From contig JAKLGJ010000004.1 of assembly GCA_022710715.1 (NCBI GenBank), positions 64,166 through 128,165 on the forward strand: a stretch of 64,000 nt of DNA, written 5' to 3'. Below the pieces are notes generated by a model. It ran no database searches and was not told the origin of the DNA. It worked only from the letters and a program-made list of their open reading frames with translations. This DNA comes from Candidatus Omnitrophota bacterium. Lineage in GTDB: Bacteria; Omnitrophota; Gorgyraeia; Gygaellales; Profunditerraquicolaceae. Within the stretch, counting starts at the first letter, position 1; each line of letters opens with the position of its first letter. The translations under genes and the position numbers were made by a program. Positions 49,765-60,233 of this stretch are shown piece by piece.

Positions 49765-51006
49765 ATGAATAAAAAGCCAAAAATTTATCTTATCGACGTT
49801 ACCAATCGCGACGGCGTTCAGACGTCGCGCATCTGTCTTTCAAAATTGCAGAAGACGATGCTCAATCTGTACTTGAACGAGATGGGCATTTTTCAGTCGG
49901 AGTTCGGATTTCCGATTACCCGCCACGAAACGAATTACCTCAATGCCAATCTTGAACTGGCGGAAACCGGCGAACTTTCGCGGATCAGGCTCGGCGGGTG
50001 GTTGCGCGCGACCAGGGAAGATGTCAAGACCGCCTACAAGCTTGTGCCGAAGCTCAAGCATTTGAATCTGTCGATCTCGACTTCCGACCAGATGATCATG
50101 CATAAATTCAAAGGTAAGCTGGATCACGTGTCGGTGATCAAGGAAATGGCGGAAGCGGTTAAGGAGGCTAAGGATCACGGCGTTGAAGGGTTAGGCGTGA
50201 ATGCCGAGGATGCCTCCCGTACCCGCCTGGAATACCTGATCGAGTTCGCGGTCGCAGCCAAAGAAGCCGGAGCCGACCGTATCCGTTATTGCGATACGCT
50301 GGGATTCGACTCGCCGTTCAGCATCTATGAGCGCATCAAGAAACTGGCGGAAACCGTGCAGTTGCCGATCGAAGTCCACTGCCATAATGATCTGGGGCTG
50401 GTAGTTGCCAATTCTGTGTGCGGAGCCATGGCTGCCAATGATGCGGGGTGCGACGCGTACATCAATACCTGCGTCAACGGCATGGGCGAACGCGCCGGCA
50501 ACGCCGATCTGGTTTCGTGCATCCTGGCGATCCAGTACGGCAGCATGGTTAAGGACCGGTATGCCCTTGATGAGAATGTCAAGCTCAAGCACGCCTGGAA
50601 GATCTGCACCTACGCTTCCTACGCTTTCGGCATACCCATCCCGATCAATCAGCCGGGGCTGGGGGCGAACGCTTTTGCGCACGAGTCGGGCATTCATGCC
50701 GACGGAGCGCTGAAGGACCGGCGCAATTATGAGCTGTATGATTATGAAGAGCTGGGACGCGGCGAGCCCGAGATCATCGAGACCGGACGCAAGATCACCG
50801 TGGGTGAGTATTCGGGGATCAAGGGGTTCCGCAATGTTTACGACAAACTGGAAGTGCCTTTCGGCGACGAAGGGCAAGCCACCCAGATCCTCGAACTGGT
50901 CCGCTATGCCAACGTGCACAACCAGAAACCGCTGGTTGACGACGAACTGAAATTCATTGCCCGCAATCCCGAGATAGCGCGCAAGATCTTTACCATGAAT
51001 CCATAA
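49765..51006 (+). CDS. Homocitrate synthase / isopropylmalate synthase family enzyme
   Basis: This 413-residue HMGL-like TIM-barrel enzyme condenses acetyl-CoA with a 2-oxo acid. The first signature reads DVTNRDGVQT (usually D-T-T-L-R-D-G-E-Q-T), with HCHNDLGLVVAN and HESGIHADG as in NifV/LeuA/AksA. It has no LeuA regulatory domain, and the length fits homocitrate or citramalate-like synthases. GGGGGGA precedes the ATG. No leu, lys or nif genes lie nearby, so the substrate is open. Confidence 0.82.
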   Translation: MNKKPKIYLIDVTNRDGVQTSRICLSKLQKTMLNLYLNEMGIFQSEFGFPITRHETNYLNANLELAETGELSRIRLGGWLRATREDVKTAYKLVPKLKHLNLSISTSDQMIMHKFKGKLDHVSVIKEMAEAVKEAKDHGVEGLGVNAEDASRTRLEYLIEFAVAAKEAGADRIRYCDTLGFDSPFSIYERIKKLAETVQLPIEVHCHNDLGLVVANSVCGAMAANDAGCDAYINTCVNGMGERAGNADLVSCILAIQYGSMVKDRYALDENVKLKHAWKICTYASYAFGIPIPINQPGLGANAFAHESGIHADGALKDRRNYELYDYEELGRGEPEIIETGRKITVGEYSGIKGFRNVYDKLEVPFGDEGQATQILELVRYANVHNQKPLVDDELKFIARNPEIARKIFTMNP

Positions 51007-51012
51007 CCGTAA

Positions 51013-52299
<1,287 letters not shown>

Positions 52300-52322
52300 G
52301 CACGGCAGGAGCCACAAATAGC

Positions 52323-52351
52323 TTGACGCAATTAGGCGGTTATGTTATAGT
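52323..52351 (+). promoter_or_regulatory. Predicted promoter of the lipoprotein genes
   Basis: TTGACG (52323-52328), 17 bases and TATAGT (52346-52351) preceded by TGT (extended -10). The leader to the ATG at 52435 is about 77 nt and ends with GGAGG. Confidence 0.65.
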
Positions 52352-52434
52352 AAGTCGAGTCCCGCAAGAAAGCTATTCCTTTGCATCCGATACCACATTC
52401 CTTTCAAAAAAGCACTTCAAACAGGAGGTTGGCA

Positions 52435-53082
52435 ATGCCGAAACATATTGTAAAATATGCCGTTATTGTTCTCATCAGTTTTTTCTCTGCGGGCTGCATG
52501 GTTTATTTCCAGGGCGGACGCAGGTCGGACGTGGAAAAGATCGACGAACTCTCCCAGCGCGTTGATGAATTGAGCCAGGCCAAGAGGATTCTCGAGGAAC
52601 GTTTATCGGGAGAGATCAAGGATCAGACCGTCAAGTTGAACATGATGGATAAAGGGCTGGTCATTACGTTTGTCGCCGATATCATGTTCGATTCCGGAAA
52701 AGCCGCGCTGCGCCAGGAAGCATATTCCAGCCTGGATAAGGTCGCCCGGGTTTTGAATGAGAATGTCCCGGATCTGAACATCGGTATCGAGGGGCATACG
52801 GATAATCAGCCGATCACCGTTTCCGGCTGGAAGTCCAACTGGGAATTGTCGGTAGCGCGCGCTTTAAGCGTGCTGCATTATCTCCAGGATGAGCGCAAGG
52901 TTTCCGCGCAGCGCCTGACCGCTATCGGCCACGGCGAACATGTTCCGGTCGCGGATAACGGCTCCAGGGAAGGCCGGCAATTGAATCGGCGCGTCGAGAT
53001 CGTGATCATGCCGAAGTTGCCTAAAGTCAAGGAAGGCGCCATTGCGCCTAAGAAATCGGAAGGGTCAGCGTATTACAAATAG
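52435..53082 (+). CDS. OmpA/Pal-like peptidoglycan-associated lipoprotein
   Basis: This 215-residue outer-membrane lipoprotein has a signal peptide with lipobox FSAGC (IVLISFFSAGCM). A short coiled coil follows (residues ~35-60), then an OmpA C-terminal domain that binds peptidoglycan (VTFVADIMFDSGKAAL; IGIEGHTDNQPI; LSVARALSVLHYL; NRRVEIVI). GGAGG lies 7 bases before the ATG at 52435; an earlier in-frame ATG at 52381 has no signal or ribosome site. It probably anchors the outer membrane to the cell wall. Confidence 0.9.
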   Translation: MPKHIVKYAVIVLISFFSAGCMVYFQGGRRSDVEKIDELSQRVDELSQAKRILEERLSGEIKDQTVKLNMMDKGLVITFVADIMFDSGKAALRQEAYSSLDKVARVLNENVPDLNIGIEGHTDNQPITVSGWKSNWELSVARALSVLHYLQDERKVSAQRLTAIGHGEHVPVADNGSREGRQLNRRVEIVIMPKLPKVKEGAIAPKKSEGSAYYK

Positions 53083-53121
53083 TCCGGGTTTTTCTGGGTA
53101 AGGCAAGAGGAGGGAGTAGTG

Positions 53122-53511
53122 GTGAGCGATATGCTTAAAAACAGGCTGGTGATCATTCTGGGGTTATGCAACGTTATTTTCCTGCTGGTGGCGTTCAGTT
53201 CCTGCAATAACGCTTTGAAGTACCGGGCGGTCAGGGATAAGGAAGCTGCGTTGCGTCTCGAGGCGGAAGAAAAGATCAACGTGACTGAACGCGATAAGAC
53301 GACCGCTGAAGACAAAGCCACCAAGATCTCCCAGGATCTGGAGAAGGAACGTTCCGGCCGGCAAGCGGCTGAAGGCGCGTTGATGCAGGAGAAGATGATA
53401 AACGACAGCTTGAGAAAAGAGCTGGAAAAACTAACCAAGCTTAAAGATGCACTGGAAGAAGATCTGAAGCAGGCGCTGGTCACCGGGAAGGTCGAGAAAT
53501 CCAAGAAGTAA
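53122..53511 (+). CDS. Coiled-coil membrane-anchored or lipoprotein
   Basis: A 129-residue protein with an N-terminal membrane segment (LVIILGLCNVIFLLVAFSSC) ending in a possible lipobox (FSSC), then an almost continuous charged coiled coil (residues ~35-120, rich in Glu, Lys and Ala). The family is unknown. AGGAGG precedes three possible starts: GTG 53119, GTG 53122 and ATG 53131; the spacing favours 53122. It lies 39 bases after the OmpA-like gene, so a joint envelope role is plausible. Confidence 0.65.
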   Translation: MSDMLKNRLVIILGLCNVIFLLVAFSSCNNALKYRAVRDKEAALRLEAEEKINVTERDKTTAEDKATKISQDLEKERSGRQAAEGALMQEKMINDSLRKELEKLTKLKDALEEDLKQALVTGKVEKSKK

Positions 53512-53554
53512 CATTGGAATGTTTTTGTACGTGGTGTAAAGGGGGTGGTCTGGC

Positions 53555-54634
53555 ATGGTCATAAACAAGATCAAAAACAGTGTTAAGAAAATGCTGCGGC
53601 CGGCGGGAAAAGCCAAAGCGGTAAAAACGGTCAGACAGAAAGTCGCCGCGTCCAGGGTCACAGCCAAAAAAACGCTTAAATCCCGGCCCGCCCCGGTAGT
53701 GTCTGCGCCGGAAGCCAAACGAGAGGTCGTACTCGGCATCAATGAGGTGGCGATCGAGAAGACAAAATTCTCGCACCCGCAGGTGCGCAAAGTTCAGCGC
53801 GTCATGCCTTCGGAGCTTCCCTATGGCTACGGCAAAGACAAGATGGTGCTGCAGGTGCGCGATCCCTGGTGGTTGCAGACGTACTGGGAAGTCGCCGCCG
53901 GCACCTGGAATACGCTTAAGGACAAACTGAAAGAGATGTTCTTCAATGCCAAAAAAGTCCTGCGCGTTTATGACGTCAGTCACATACATTTCAACGGCAA
54001 GAACGCTCACCGGCATTTTGACATTGAAGTCAGCCACGAAGCCTCCAGCTGGTATATCGATGTCGGCGGTCCGGGCCGGTCATGGTGCGTCGATTACGGG
54101 CTTAAACTTCCTAACGGTGAATTCATCACCATCCTGCGCTCCAATACCGTCAATACCCCGTTGGACGGTCCTTCCTGGGTTACCGATGAGGAATGGATGA
54201 TACCCGAAGAAATCTTCGGGCGCCTCTACGGCATGGGGTTTGGATTCGGAAAGTCATCGCCCGTAGGCAAAGGCTGGCAGGAGCGTTTCAAACACGCGTT
54301 GTTCTCCGGCGTGCTCGCTTCTCCCGGCATTACCTCTGCCGGCAGTCCGGTAAAGTTGCCCAGAGGCAAAGGCAGACAGTTCTGGCTGGTGGTTGACTGC
54401 GAATTGATCGTGTACGGCGCAACCGAGCCGGATGCCAGTGTCACTGTCCAGGGCAAACCGATCAAACTGCGCCCGGACGGCACGTTTACGTTGCGCTTTG
54501 CGCTACCCGACGGAAAACAGGTTATTCCCGTCAAGGCCGTGTCTGCCGATGAACTGGAAGAACGTACGATTACGCCGATAGTGTCCAGGGAAACAAAATC
54601 CAGCCAGGTACTTAAGGAGATGGCTGCAACCTAA
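53555..54634 (+). CDS. DUF4912 protein, partner of GH57
   Basis: This 359-residue protein begins with ~60 basic Lys/Ala-rich residues. A DUF4912 domain follows (residues ~80-240; VRDPWWLQTYWEV, KKVLRVYDVSHIHFNG, WYIDVGGPGRSWCVDYG), a beta-sandwich that resembles carbohydrate-binding modules. A smaller beta-domain near the end (FWLVVDCELIVYGATEPDASV) may be another. The family typically sits beside GH57 alpha-glucan enzymes, as here. GGGGGTGG lies 8 bases before the ATG. A role in glycogen metabolism is likely but unproven. Confidence 0.8.
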   Translation: MVINKIKNSVKKMLRPAGKAKAVKTVRQKVAASRVTAKKTLKSRPAPVVSAPEAKREVVLGINEVAIEKTKFSHPQVRKVQRVMPSELPYGYGKDKMVLQVRDPWWLQTYWEVAAGTWNTLKDKLKEMFFNAKKVLRVYDVSHIHFNGKNAHRHFDIEVSHEASSWYIDVGGPGRSWCVDYGLKLPNGEFITILRSNTVNTPLDGPSWVTDEEWMIPEEIFGRLYGMGFGFGKSSPVGKGWQERFKHALFSGVLASPGITSAGSPVKLPRGKGRQFWLVVDCELIVYGATEPDASVTVQGKPIKLRPDGTFTLRFALPDGKQVIPVKAVSADELEERTITPIVSRETKSSQVLKEMAAT

Positions 54635-54719
54635 ACCTTTCCCGAAAACAATTCAGCGCATCGGGACCCCGCCGAGCCTACACCTATACGTTTGCGGGTA
54701 AGATGAGAATCGACACAAA

Positions 54720-56300
54720 ATGAATAAAGGATATCTTTGTCTTGTCCTCCACAGCCATCTGCCGTTTGTCCGCCATCCGGAACACGAGGACTTCCTCGAA
54801 GAAGACTGGTTGTATGAAGCGATTACCGAGACGTATATTCCGCTCCTGTGGGTATTCGAGAAACTGGTTGAGGACAAAATAGACTTTCGCGTTACCATGT
54901 CCCTGACCCCTACCCTGATCTCGATGCTCACCGATCCGCTGCTCCAGGAACGGTACTCCAAGCATATCAATAAACTCATTGAACTGTCGCATAGAGAGAT
55001 CGAGCGCACCTCCTGGCAGCCGGAATTCCAGCATCTGGCGATCATGTACTTGAACCTGTTCTGCCGGGCGCGGGATACCTTTGAACATCATCGCCGCAAC
55101 CTGGTGCTGGGGTTCAAGCGTTTGCAGGACCTGGGAAAGCTCGAGATCATTACCTGCGGCGCGACTCACGGGTATTTCCCCTTGATGGATGTGCATAAGG
55201 AATCGGTGAGGGCGCAACTTAAAGTCGCGGTCGATCATTACGAAAGAAATCTCGGCAGAAAACCTCGGGGGATATGGCTGCCGGAATGCGGTTATGTTCC
55301 CGGTCACGATGAACTTCTGCGGGAAGCAGGGCTGAAATTCTTCTTCACCGATTCTCACGGCGTGCTGCACGGTCACCCGCGCCCGAAATACGGCGTATTC
55401 GCTCCGGTCTATTGTAAGAATACCGGCGTGGCCTGTTTCAGCAGAGACCTGGAGTCTTCCAAGCAGGTCTGGTCTTCGATTGAAGGATACCCGGGCGATT
55501 ATAATTACCGGGAGTTCTACCGCGATATCGGGTTTGATCTGGAATACGATTATATCAGGCCGTACATCCATCCCGATGGCGTGCGCATCAACACGGGGAT
55601 CAAATATTACCGGATTACCGGACCCGCCGATCAGAAAGAGGCGTATAACCCGCACGGGGCGCGCGAAACCGCGGCTTCTCACGCCGGGAACTTCCTCTTC
55701 AATCGCCAGAAGCAGGTGGAATATCTCTATGATTTCATGGGCAAGAAGCCGATGATCGTTTCCCCGTATGACGCGGAATTATACGGTCATTGGTGGTTTG
55801 AAGGACCGCAATGGCTGGATTTTCTCATTCGCAAGATCTCCTGCGATCAGGATACCATCCGCATGATAACCCCTTCCGAATATCTGGCGGAAAACCCGCG
55901 CAATCAGGTGATCACTCCCTCGATGTCGAGCTGGGGATGGAAAGGCTACAGCGAGATGTGGCTGCAGGGTTCCAATGACTGGATATACCGCCATCTCCAC
56001 GAAGGGTCTGAACGGATGACCGAACTGGTCCACCAGTATCCGCATGCCGGAGGGCTGGCGCAGCGGGCATTGAATCAGGCTCTGCGGGAATTATTGCTTG
56101 CTCAAAGTTCGGATTGGGCGTTCATTCTGGGAACCGGAACGCATACGTCGTACGCGGTTCGCAGGACCAAAGACCATCTTTTACGTTTTAACCGAATCTA
56201 TGAGGATATCCGGGCCAACAACATCGACGAAGAGTGGTTGGCGGACATCGAGTCTAAAGATAATCTCTTCCCCGACATAGATTACCGGGTCCACCAGTAA
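54720..56300 (+). CDS. GH57 family alpha-glucan enzyme (branching enzyme type, DUF1957)
   Basis: This 526-residue enzyme belongs to glycoside hydrolase family 57. The opening LVLHSHLPFVRHPEHEDFLEE, the nucleophile Glu in IWLPECGYVPGHD and the acid Asp in VSPYDAELYGHWWFEG fit 1,4-alpha-glucan branching enzymes of this family. The C-terminal DUF1957-like helical domain is present (ELLLAQSSDWAFILGTGTHTSYAVRR). It follows the DUF4912 gene by 85 bases without a clear ribosome site. It probably acts on intracellular glycogen. Confidence 0.9.
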   Translation: MNKGYLCLVLHSHLPFVRHPEHEDFLEEDWLYEAITETYIPLLWVFEKLVEDKIDFRVTMSLTPTLISMLTDPLLQERYSKHINKLIELSHREIERTSWQPEFQHLAIMYLNLFCRARDTFEHHRRNLVLGFKRLQDLGKLEIITCGATHGYFPLMDVHKESVRAQLKVAVDHYERNLGRKPRGIWLPECGYVPGHDELLREAGLKFFFTDSHGVLHGHPRPKYGVFAPVYCKNTGVACFSRDLESSKQVWSSIEGYPGDYNYREFYRDIGFDLEYDYIRPYIHPDGVRINTGIKYYRITGPADQKEAYNPHGARETAASHAGNFLFNRQKQVEYLYDFMGKKPMIVSPYDAELYGHWWFEGPQWLDFLIRKISCDQDTIRMITPSEYLAENPRNQVITPSMSSWGWKGYSEMWLQGSNDWIYRHLHEGSERMTELVHQYPHAGGLAQRALNQALRELLLAQSSDWAFILGTGTHTSYAVRRTKDHLLRFNRIYEDIRANNIDEEWLADIESKDNLFPDIDYRVHQ

Positions 56301-56307
56301 CAGCATG

Positions 56308-56360
56308 TCAATCCTTCGCACGACCAGAGGATTGATCCAGCCGCAGTCGCGGACGTCCGC
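56308..56360. promoter_or_regulatory. Two inverted repeats in the gap before uppS
   Basis: TCAATCCT (56308-56315) pairs with AGGATTGA (56328-56335), loop 12 bases. GCGGACGTCCGC (56349-56360) is a perfect palindrome. TGATCCAG occurs on both sides of the palindrome. No T-tract follows, so these are unlikely to be ordinary terminators; no clear promoter was found. Confidence 0.4.
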
Positions 56361-56396
56361 CTGATCCAGAGAAGGTAAAGACAGCGTTAGGATCGT

Positions 56397-57125
56397 ATGG
56401 CAGAAAGGCGAATTCCGCACCATATCGCGATTATCATGGATGGCAATGGCCGCTGGGCGCAGCAGAGACACCTGCCGCGCACGATGGGCCATAGTCAGGG
56501 CGCCAAACGCGTTAAAGAAGTGGTCAAAGCGGCCAGTGATTACGGCGTCAAGGCGCTGACGCTGTTCGCTTTTTCCAGCGAGAACTGGTCCCGTCCGGCA
56601 GCGGAGATCAGGATGCTGATGCGTTATTTCAGCTCGTATCTTGATCGCGAGCTCAATGATCTGCATAAGCGCAATATCGTTTTCCGGGTGATCGGCAGAG
56701 AGCATCCTTTGCCTGCGGCATTGATCAAAAAGATCCGCGCGGCGGAAGAGCGAACCCGGGCCAATACCGGCCTGATATTCGTGCTGGCGATCAATTATGG
56801 CGCGCGCCAGGAACTGGTTGACGCGTGCCGGCAGGTCTGCGCGGAGGTGCAGCAGGGGGCGCTCTCCTGTCAGGATATTGACGAGAAAACCGTGGCCCGG
56901 CGGCTGTATACCCATGATCTGCCGGATCCCGATCTATTGATCCGGACCAGCGGCGAGCAGCGCATCAGCAATTTTCTGCTCTGGCAGCTTTCTTATGCGG
57001 AGTTCTATTTCCCGCAGAAATTATGGCCGGATTTCACCAGAGACGATCTTGCGGAGGCGATCGAGGTATTCGCTCAACGCCGCAGGCGTTTTGGAGGCAT
57101 TGACGTTCCCAGCGATGGAAAATAA
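56397..57125 (+). CDS. uppS: Isoprenyl transferase (undecaprenyl diphosphate synthase)
   Basis: This 242-residue cis-prenyltransferase makes the C55 carrier lipid for peptidoglycan and O-antigen. The pyrophosphate-binding motif IIMDGNGRWAQQRHLPRTMGH is at the N-terminus, and LLIRTSGEQRISNFLLWQ and YAEFYFP near the end. It begins the conserved uppS-cdsA-dxr-rseP-ispG operon and overlaps cdsA by 11 bases. Confidence 0.96.
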   Translation: MAERRIPHHIAIIMDGNGRWAQQRHLPRTMGHSQGAKRVKEVVKAASDYGVKALTLFAFSSENWSRPAAEIRMLMRYFSSYLDRELNDLHKRNIVFRVIGREHPLPAALIKKIRAAEERTRANTGLIFVLAINYGARQELVDACRQVCAEVQQGALSCQDIDEKTVARRLYTHDLPDPDLLIRTSGEQRISNFLLWQLSYAEFYFPQKLWPDFTRDDLAEAIEVFAQRRRRFGGIDVPSDGK

Positions 57126-57930
57126 TCTGTTGAAACGCATAGTCAGTTCTTTTGTCCTGGTTGCGCTGTGTTATCTGGCGATTGTCGTCCCGCAGCTTTT
57201 TTTTATCGTTATCCTGGCCGTTACCGTCCTGGGATTGTATGAATTCTTCACCATGCTGGAAAAGAAGGGGATCAGCATCTTCAAGTATGTCGGCATCGGC
57301 ATGGGAACGATGATCCCGTTATCGATCATGTTCCGTTTCGAGCCGACGCGCAAGTGGGAACTGTTCTTTATCGTAGCGGCGTTGTTGATACTGATGATGA
57401 TGCAGTTCCAGCGGCGGCAGAATTCCGGGGTCATCGTGGGGATCTCGACCACGATTTTCGGCATACTGTATGTTTCCTGGTTCTTCAGCTTCCTGATCAA
57501 AATCCGCCAGCTGGACAACGGCATGGGCATGGTCATCGCGCTTTTGGCCATCACCAAGGGCGGGGATATCGGCGCGTACCTGGTTGGTATGCGCTACGGC
57601 AAAACCCCTTTCATCCCCCGGATCAGTCCGAAGAAAACCGTGGAAGGCGCGGTAGGAGGCCTGCTCTTCAGTATTGCCGGCGCCTGGATATGCAAGCCGT
57701 TTTTTGCCGAAACCTATTCTTTCCTGCATCTGGCAGCGCTGGGCGCAGTGATCGGAGCGCTCGCGCAACTGGGAGATCTCTCTGAATCACTGATGAAGCG
57801 CGATTGCGGGATCAAAGATTCGGCCGCGATAATTCCCGGTATCGGCGGAGTGCTCGATCTCATTGACAGCCTGCTGTTTACCGCCCCGGTATTTTATTTT
57901 TACATAGCCTTGAAGACTTTTTCTTTTTAG
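57115..57930 (+). CDS. cdsA: Phosphatidate cytidylyltransferase
   Basis: This 271-residue integral membrane enzyme makes CDP-diacylglycerol. It has about seven hydrophobic segments, and the family signature KRDCGIKDSAAIIPGIGGVLDLIDSL is near the C-terminus. The start at 57115 (MENNLLKRIV) gives the usual N-terminus and overlaps uppS; the longer in-frame reading lies within uppS. dxr starts 2 bases after its stop. Confidence 0.94.
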   Translation: MENNLLKRIVSSFVLVALCYLAIVVPQLFFIVILAVTVLGLYEFFTMLEKKGISIFKYVGIGMGTMIPLSIMFRFEPTRKWELFFIVAALLILMMMQFQRRQNSGVIVGISTTIFGILYVSWFFSFLIKIRQLDNGMGMVIALLAITKGGDIGAYLVGMRYGKTPFIPRISPKKTVEGAVGGLLFSIAGAWICKPFFAETYSFLHLAALGAVIGALAQLGDLSESLMKRDCGIKDSAAIIPGIGGVLDLIDSLLFTAPVFYFYIALKTFSF

Positions 57931-57931
57931 T

Positions 57932-59119
57932 ATGGCTACCTTTAAACGTATAGCTGTTTTCGGCTCAAGCGGTTCGATCGGTTGCAATGCGCTTGAAGTT
58001 ATCCGCCGGTATCCGGCGCGTTTCAAAGCGCAGGCTTTATGCGTGAATTCCCAGATCGATATCCTGCGCGCACAGATGGGCGCGCTTCGTCCGGCGCTTG
58101 TCTGCGTAACGGACCGGTCTGCGGCGCGGCGGTTACGTTCGGCTCCGGGCAAAAAAGCCGGCAGCGTAAAGGTGTTGTCCGGGTACGAAGGCATGGAGGC
58201 GCTGTGCGCGGATCGGAGTATCGATCATGTTTTGATCGCGATCAGCGGGGCCGCAGCTTTGTCCGTACTGCTGAAGGCTATCGAGCACGGCAAAGAAGTT
58301 TCCCTGGCGAACAAAGAAGCGCTGGTGATGGCCGGGCCGATCATTATGGCTGCTGCCCGCCGGCACAAGGTGATCATCCGCCCTATCGACAGCGAACAGT
58401 CGGCGATCTGGCAGTGTCTTAACGGCGCGCAGGATACGCAGGTCAAAGCTGTGTATCTAACCGCTTCCGGAGGCCCGTTCCGCGGATGGACGAAAAAGCA
58501 GTTGAGCCACATAACTCTCGCTCAGGCTTTGAAGCATCCGCGCTGGAAGATGGGCAGGAAGATCACCGTTGATTCCGCAACCCTGATGAATAAAGGTCTG
58601 GAGATTCTTGAGGCGATCGCGTTATTCAACCTGCGGCCGGAACAGGTGCGGGTCGTCGTGCATCCCCAGTCAGTCATACATTCCATGGTGGAATTCGTGG
58701 ACGGGGCGATTATGGCCCAGCTTTCCGTTCCGGATATGCGCATTCCCATCCAGTACGCTTTATCGTATCCCGAGCGGTTGCGGGGCGTCTGTCCGCCGGT
58801 AGATTTCGTCGACCTGCGCGCTTTAAGCTTTGAAACGCCGGATAGCGAACGTTTTCCCAGCCTGCTGCTGGCGTACGAAGCTGCCCGGCGGGGGGGCACG
58901 CTGCCGTGCGTTCTGAACGCCGCCAACGAACGCGCGGTAGAAGCTTTTTTACATGAAGAAATCGGCTTCAGCGCTATCGCTGAACTGGTGGCCCGGGTGA
59001 TGCGTAAGCATCGGACGGTCGATCAGCCGTCGTTGAACGATATTCTTGAGGCGGATTCCTGGGCCCGCGCTGCGGCAGAGAAACTTTTATCCGGTACCGT
59101 CAAACCATCGAGGCGCTGA
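57932..59119 (+). CDS. dxr: 1-deoxy-D-xylulose-5-phosphate reductoisomerase
   Basis: This 395-residue enzyme commits DXP to the MEP isoprenoid pathway. The NADPH-binding FGSSGSIGCNALEVI is at the N-terminus. LANKEALVMAG, IDSEQSAIWQCL, TASGGPFR and VDSATLMNKGLE supply the metal and substrate sites. With ispG two genes later it shows the MEP route is used. Spacing to both neighbours is 1-2 bases. Confidence 0.97.
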   Translation: MATFKRIAVFGSSGSIGCNALEVIRRYPARFKAQALCVNSQIDILRAQMGALRPALVCVTDRSAARRLRSAPGKKAGSVKVLSGYEGMEALCADRSIDHVLIAISGAAALSVLLKAIEHGKEVSLANKEALVMAGPIIMAAARRHKVIIRPIDSEQSAIWQCLNGAQDTQVKAVYLTASGGPFRGWTKKQLSHITLAQALKHPRWKMGRKITVDSATLMNKGLEILEAIALFNLRPEQVRVVVHPQSVIHSMVEFVDGAIMAQLSVPDMRIPIQYALSYPERLRGVCPPVDFVDLRALSFETPDSERFPSLLLAYEAARRGGTLPCVLNAANERAVEAFLHEEIGFSAIAELVARVMRKHRTVDQPSLNDILEADSWARAAAEKLLSGTVKPSRR

Positions 59120-59121
59120 CT

Positions 59122-60231
59122 ATGATGATCGCTGGCATTATCAAATTTCTCTTCGTTCTGACCGTCATGGTGATTGTGCACGAGCTCGGTCATTTTATCG
59201 CCGCGCGCAAAACCGGCGTCAGGGTAGAAACGTTTTCCATCGGTTTCGGCAAAAAGCTTTTCCGGCGCAAGGGTAAAGAAACGGAATTCGCCGTCTCGGC
59301 CATACCCCTGGGCGGCTATGTGACCATGGCCGGCGATACGCTGGATAATTATCAGGGTAAGCCCGACGAGTTCTTCGCCAAGCCGGCCAGTAAACGGTTT
59401 GCGATAGTGGTCTGCGGTCCGGTGATGAATTACCTGCTGGGGATACTGCTTTTCTGGATGATCTTCTTCTTCGGTTACCCGGTGCTGACCACCAAAGTCG
59501 GCGGCCTGGTGGAAGGAAAAGGCGCGCAGCGGGCAGGGATCCAGGCGGGCGATACCATCACCGCCGTCGAGAACGTCAGGGTGCAGTACTGGGATGATAT
59601 GGTCGGGGCCATCCGCTCCAGACAGGATCAGGATAGTCTGAAGATCACTCTGGTGCGCGCCGGCCAGGAAATGACGTATGAGGTGCAACTGGTTCAGGAG
59701 ACGTTGCCGGATGCGCTGAAACAGAAACGCAAAGTCGGATTGATCGGGATACGGCCTGATTTTGAGACTACGGTGGTGATGAAGCACGGTTTCTGGCAAT
59801 CGTTGCCTCTGGGTATCGGGAAAACCTGGGAGCTGACCACCCTGACCTATAAAGCGTTCTGGTATATCATTACCCGCAAGATCGACGCGCGGGAATCCGT
59901 GACCGGCCCGGTAGGCATCTGGGAGCTGATCTCGCGGACCAAAACCCTCAATGAAATCATGGTGCTGATGGCGGTGTTAAGCATCAGTCTGGCGATTTTC
60001 AATCTTTTGCCGGTCCCGCCGCTCGACGGCGGCCATATTCTGTTTATGATCATCGAGAAACTGCGCGGTAAACCGCTGGATAAGAAGACCGACGAGATCG
60101 TTGGCCGCATCGGCTGGGGATTGTTTGTGCTTCTGGGCGTGGCGGTCTTTGTGAACGATCTGATCCGGCTGGGCGTGGTGCAGAAAGCCGCGGTCCTGAT
60201 GCAAAAGATCGTCGGAAGGTTTATACACTAA
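59122..60231 (+). CDS. rseP: Site-2 protease RseP (M50 family)
   Basis: This 369-residue intramembrane zinc protease cleaves anti-sigma factors and signal-peptide remnants. HELGH is at residues 20-24, a PDZ domain lies between the membrane segments (GGLVEGKGAQRAGIQAGDTITAV), and the third-ligand motif PVPPLDGGHI is near the C-terminus. Only one PDZ domain is present, where E. coli RseP has two. It is tightly packed between dxr and ispG. Confidence 0.95.
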   Translation: MMIAGIIKFLFVLTVMVIVHELGHFIAARKTGVRVETFSIGFGKKLFRRKGKETEFAVSAIPLGGYVTMAGDTLDNYQGKPDEFFAKPASKRFAIVVCGPVMNYLLGILLFWMIFFFGYPVLTTKVGGLVEGKGAQRAGIQAGDTITAVENVRVQYWDDMVGAIRSRQDQDSLKITLVRAGQEMTYEVQLVQETLPDALKQKRKVGLIGIRPDFETTVVMKHGFWQSLPLGIGKTWELTTLTYKAFWYIITRKIDARESVTGPVGIWELISRTKTLNEIMVLMAVLSISLAIFNLLPVPPLDGGHILFMIIEKLRGKPLDKKTDEIVGRIGWGLFVLLGVAVFVNDLIRLGVVQKAAVLMQKIVGRFIH

Positions 60232-60233
60232 CC

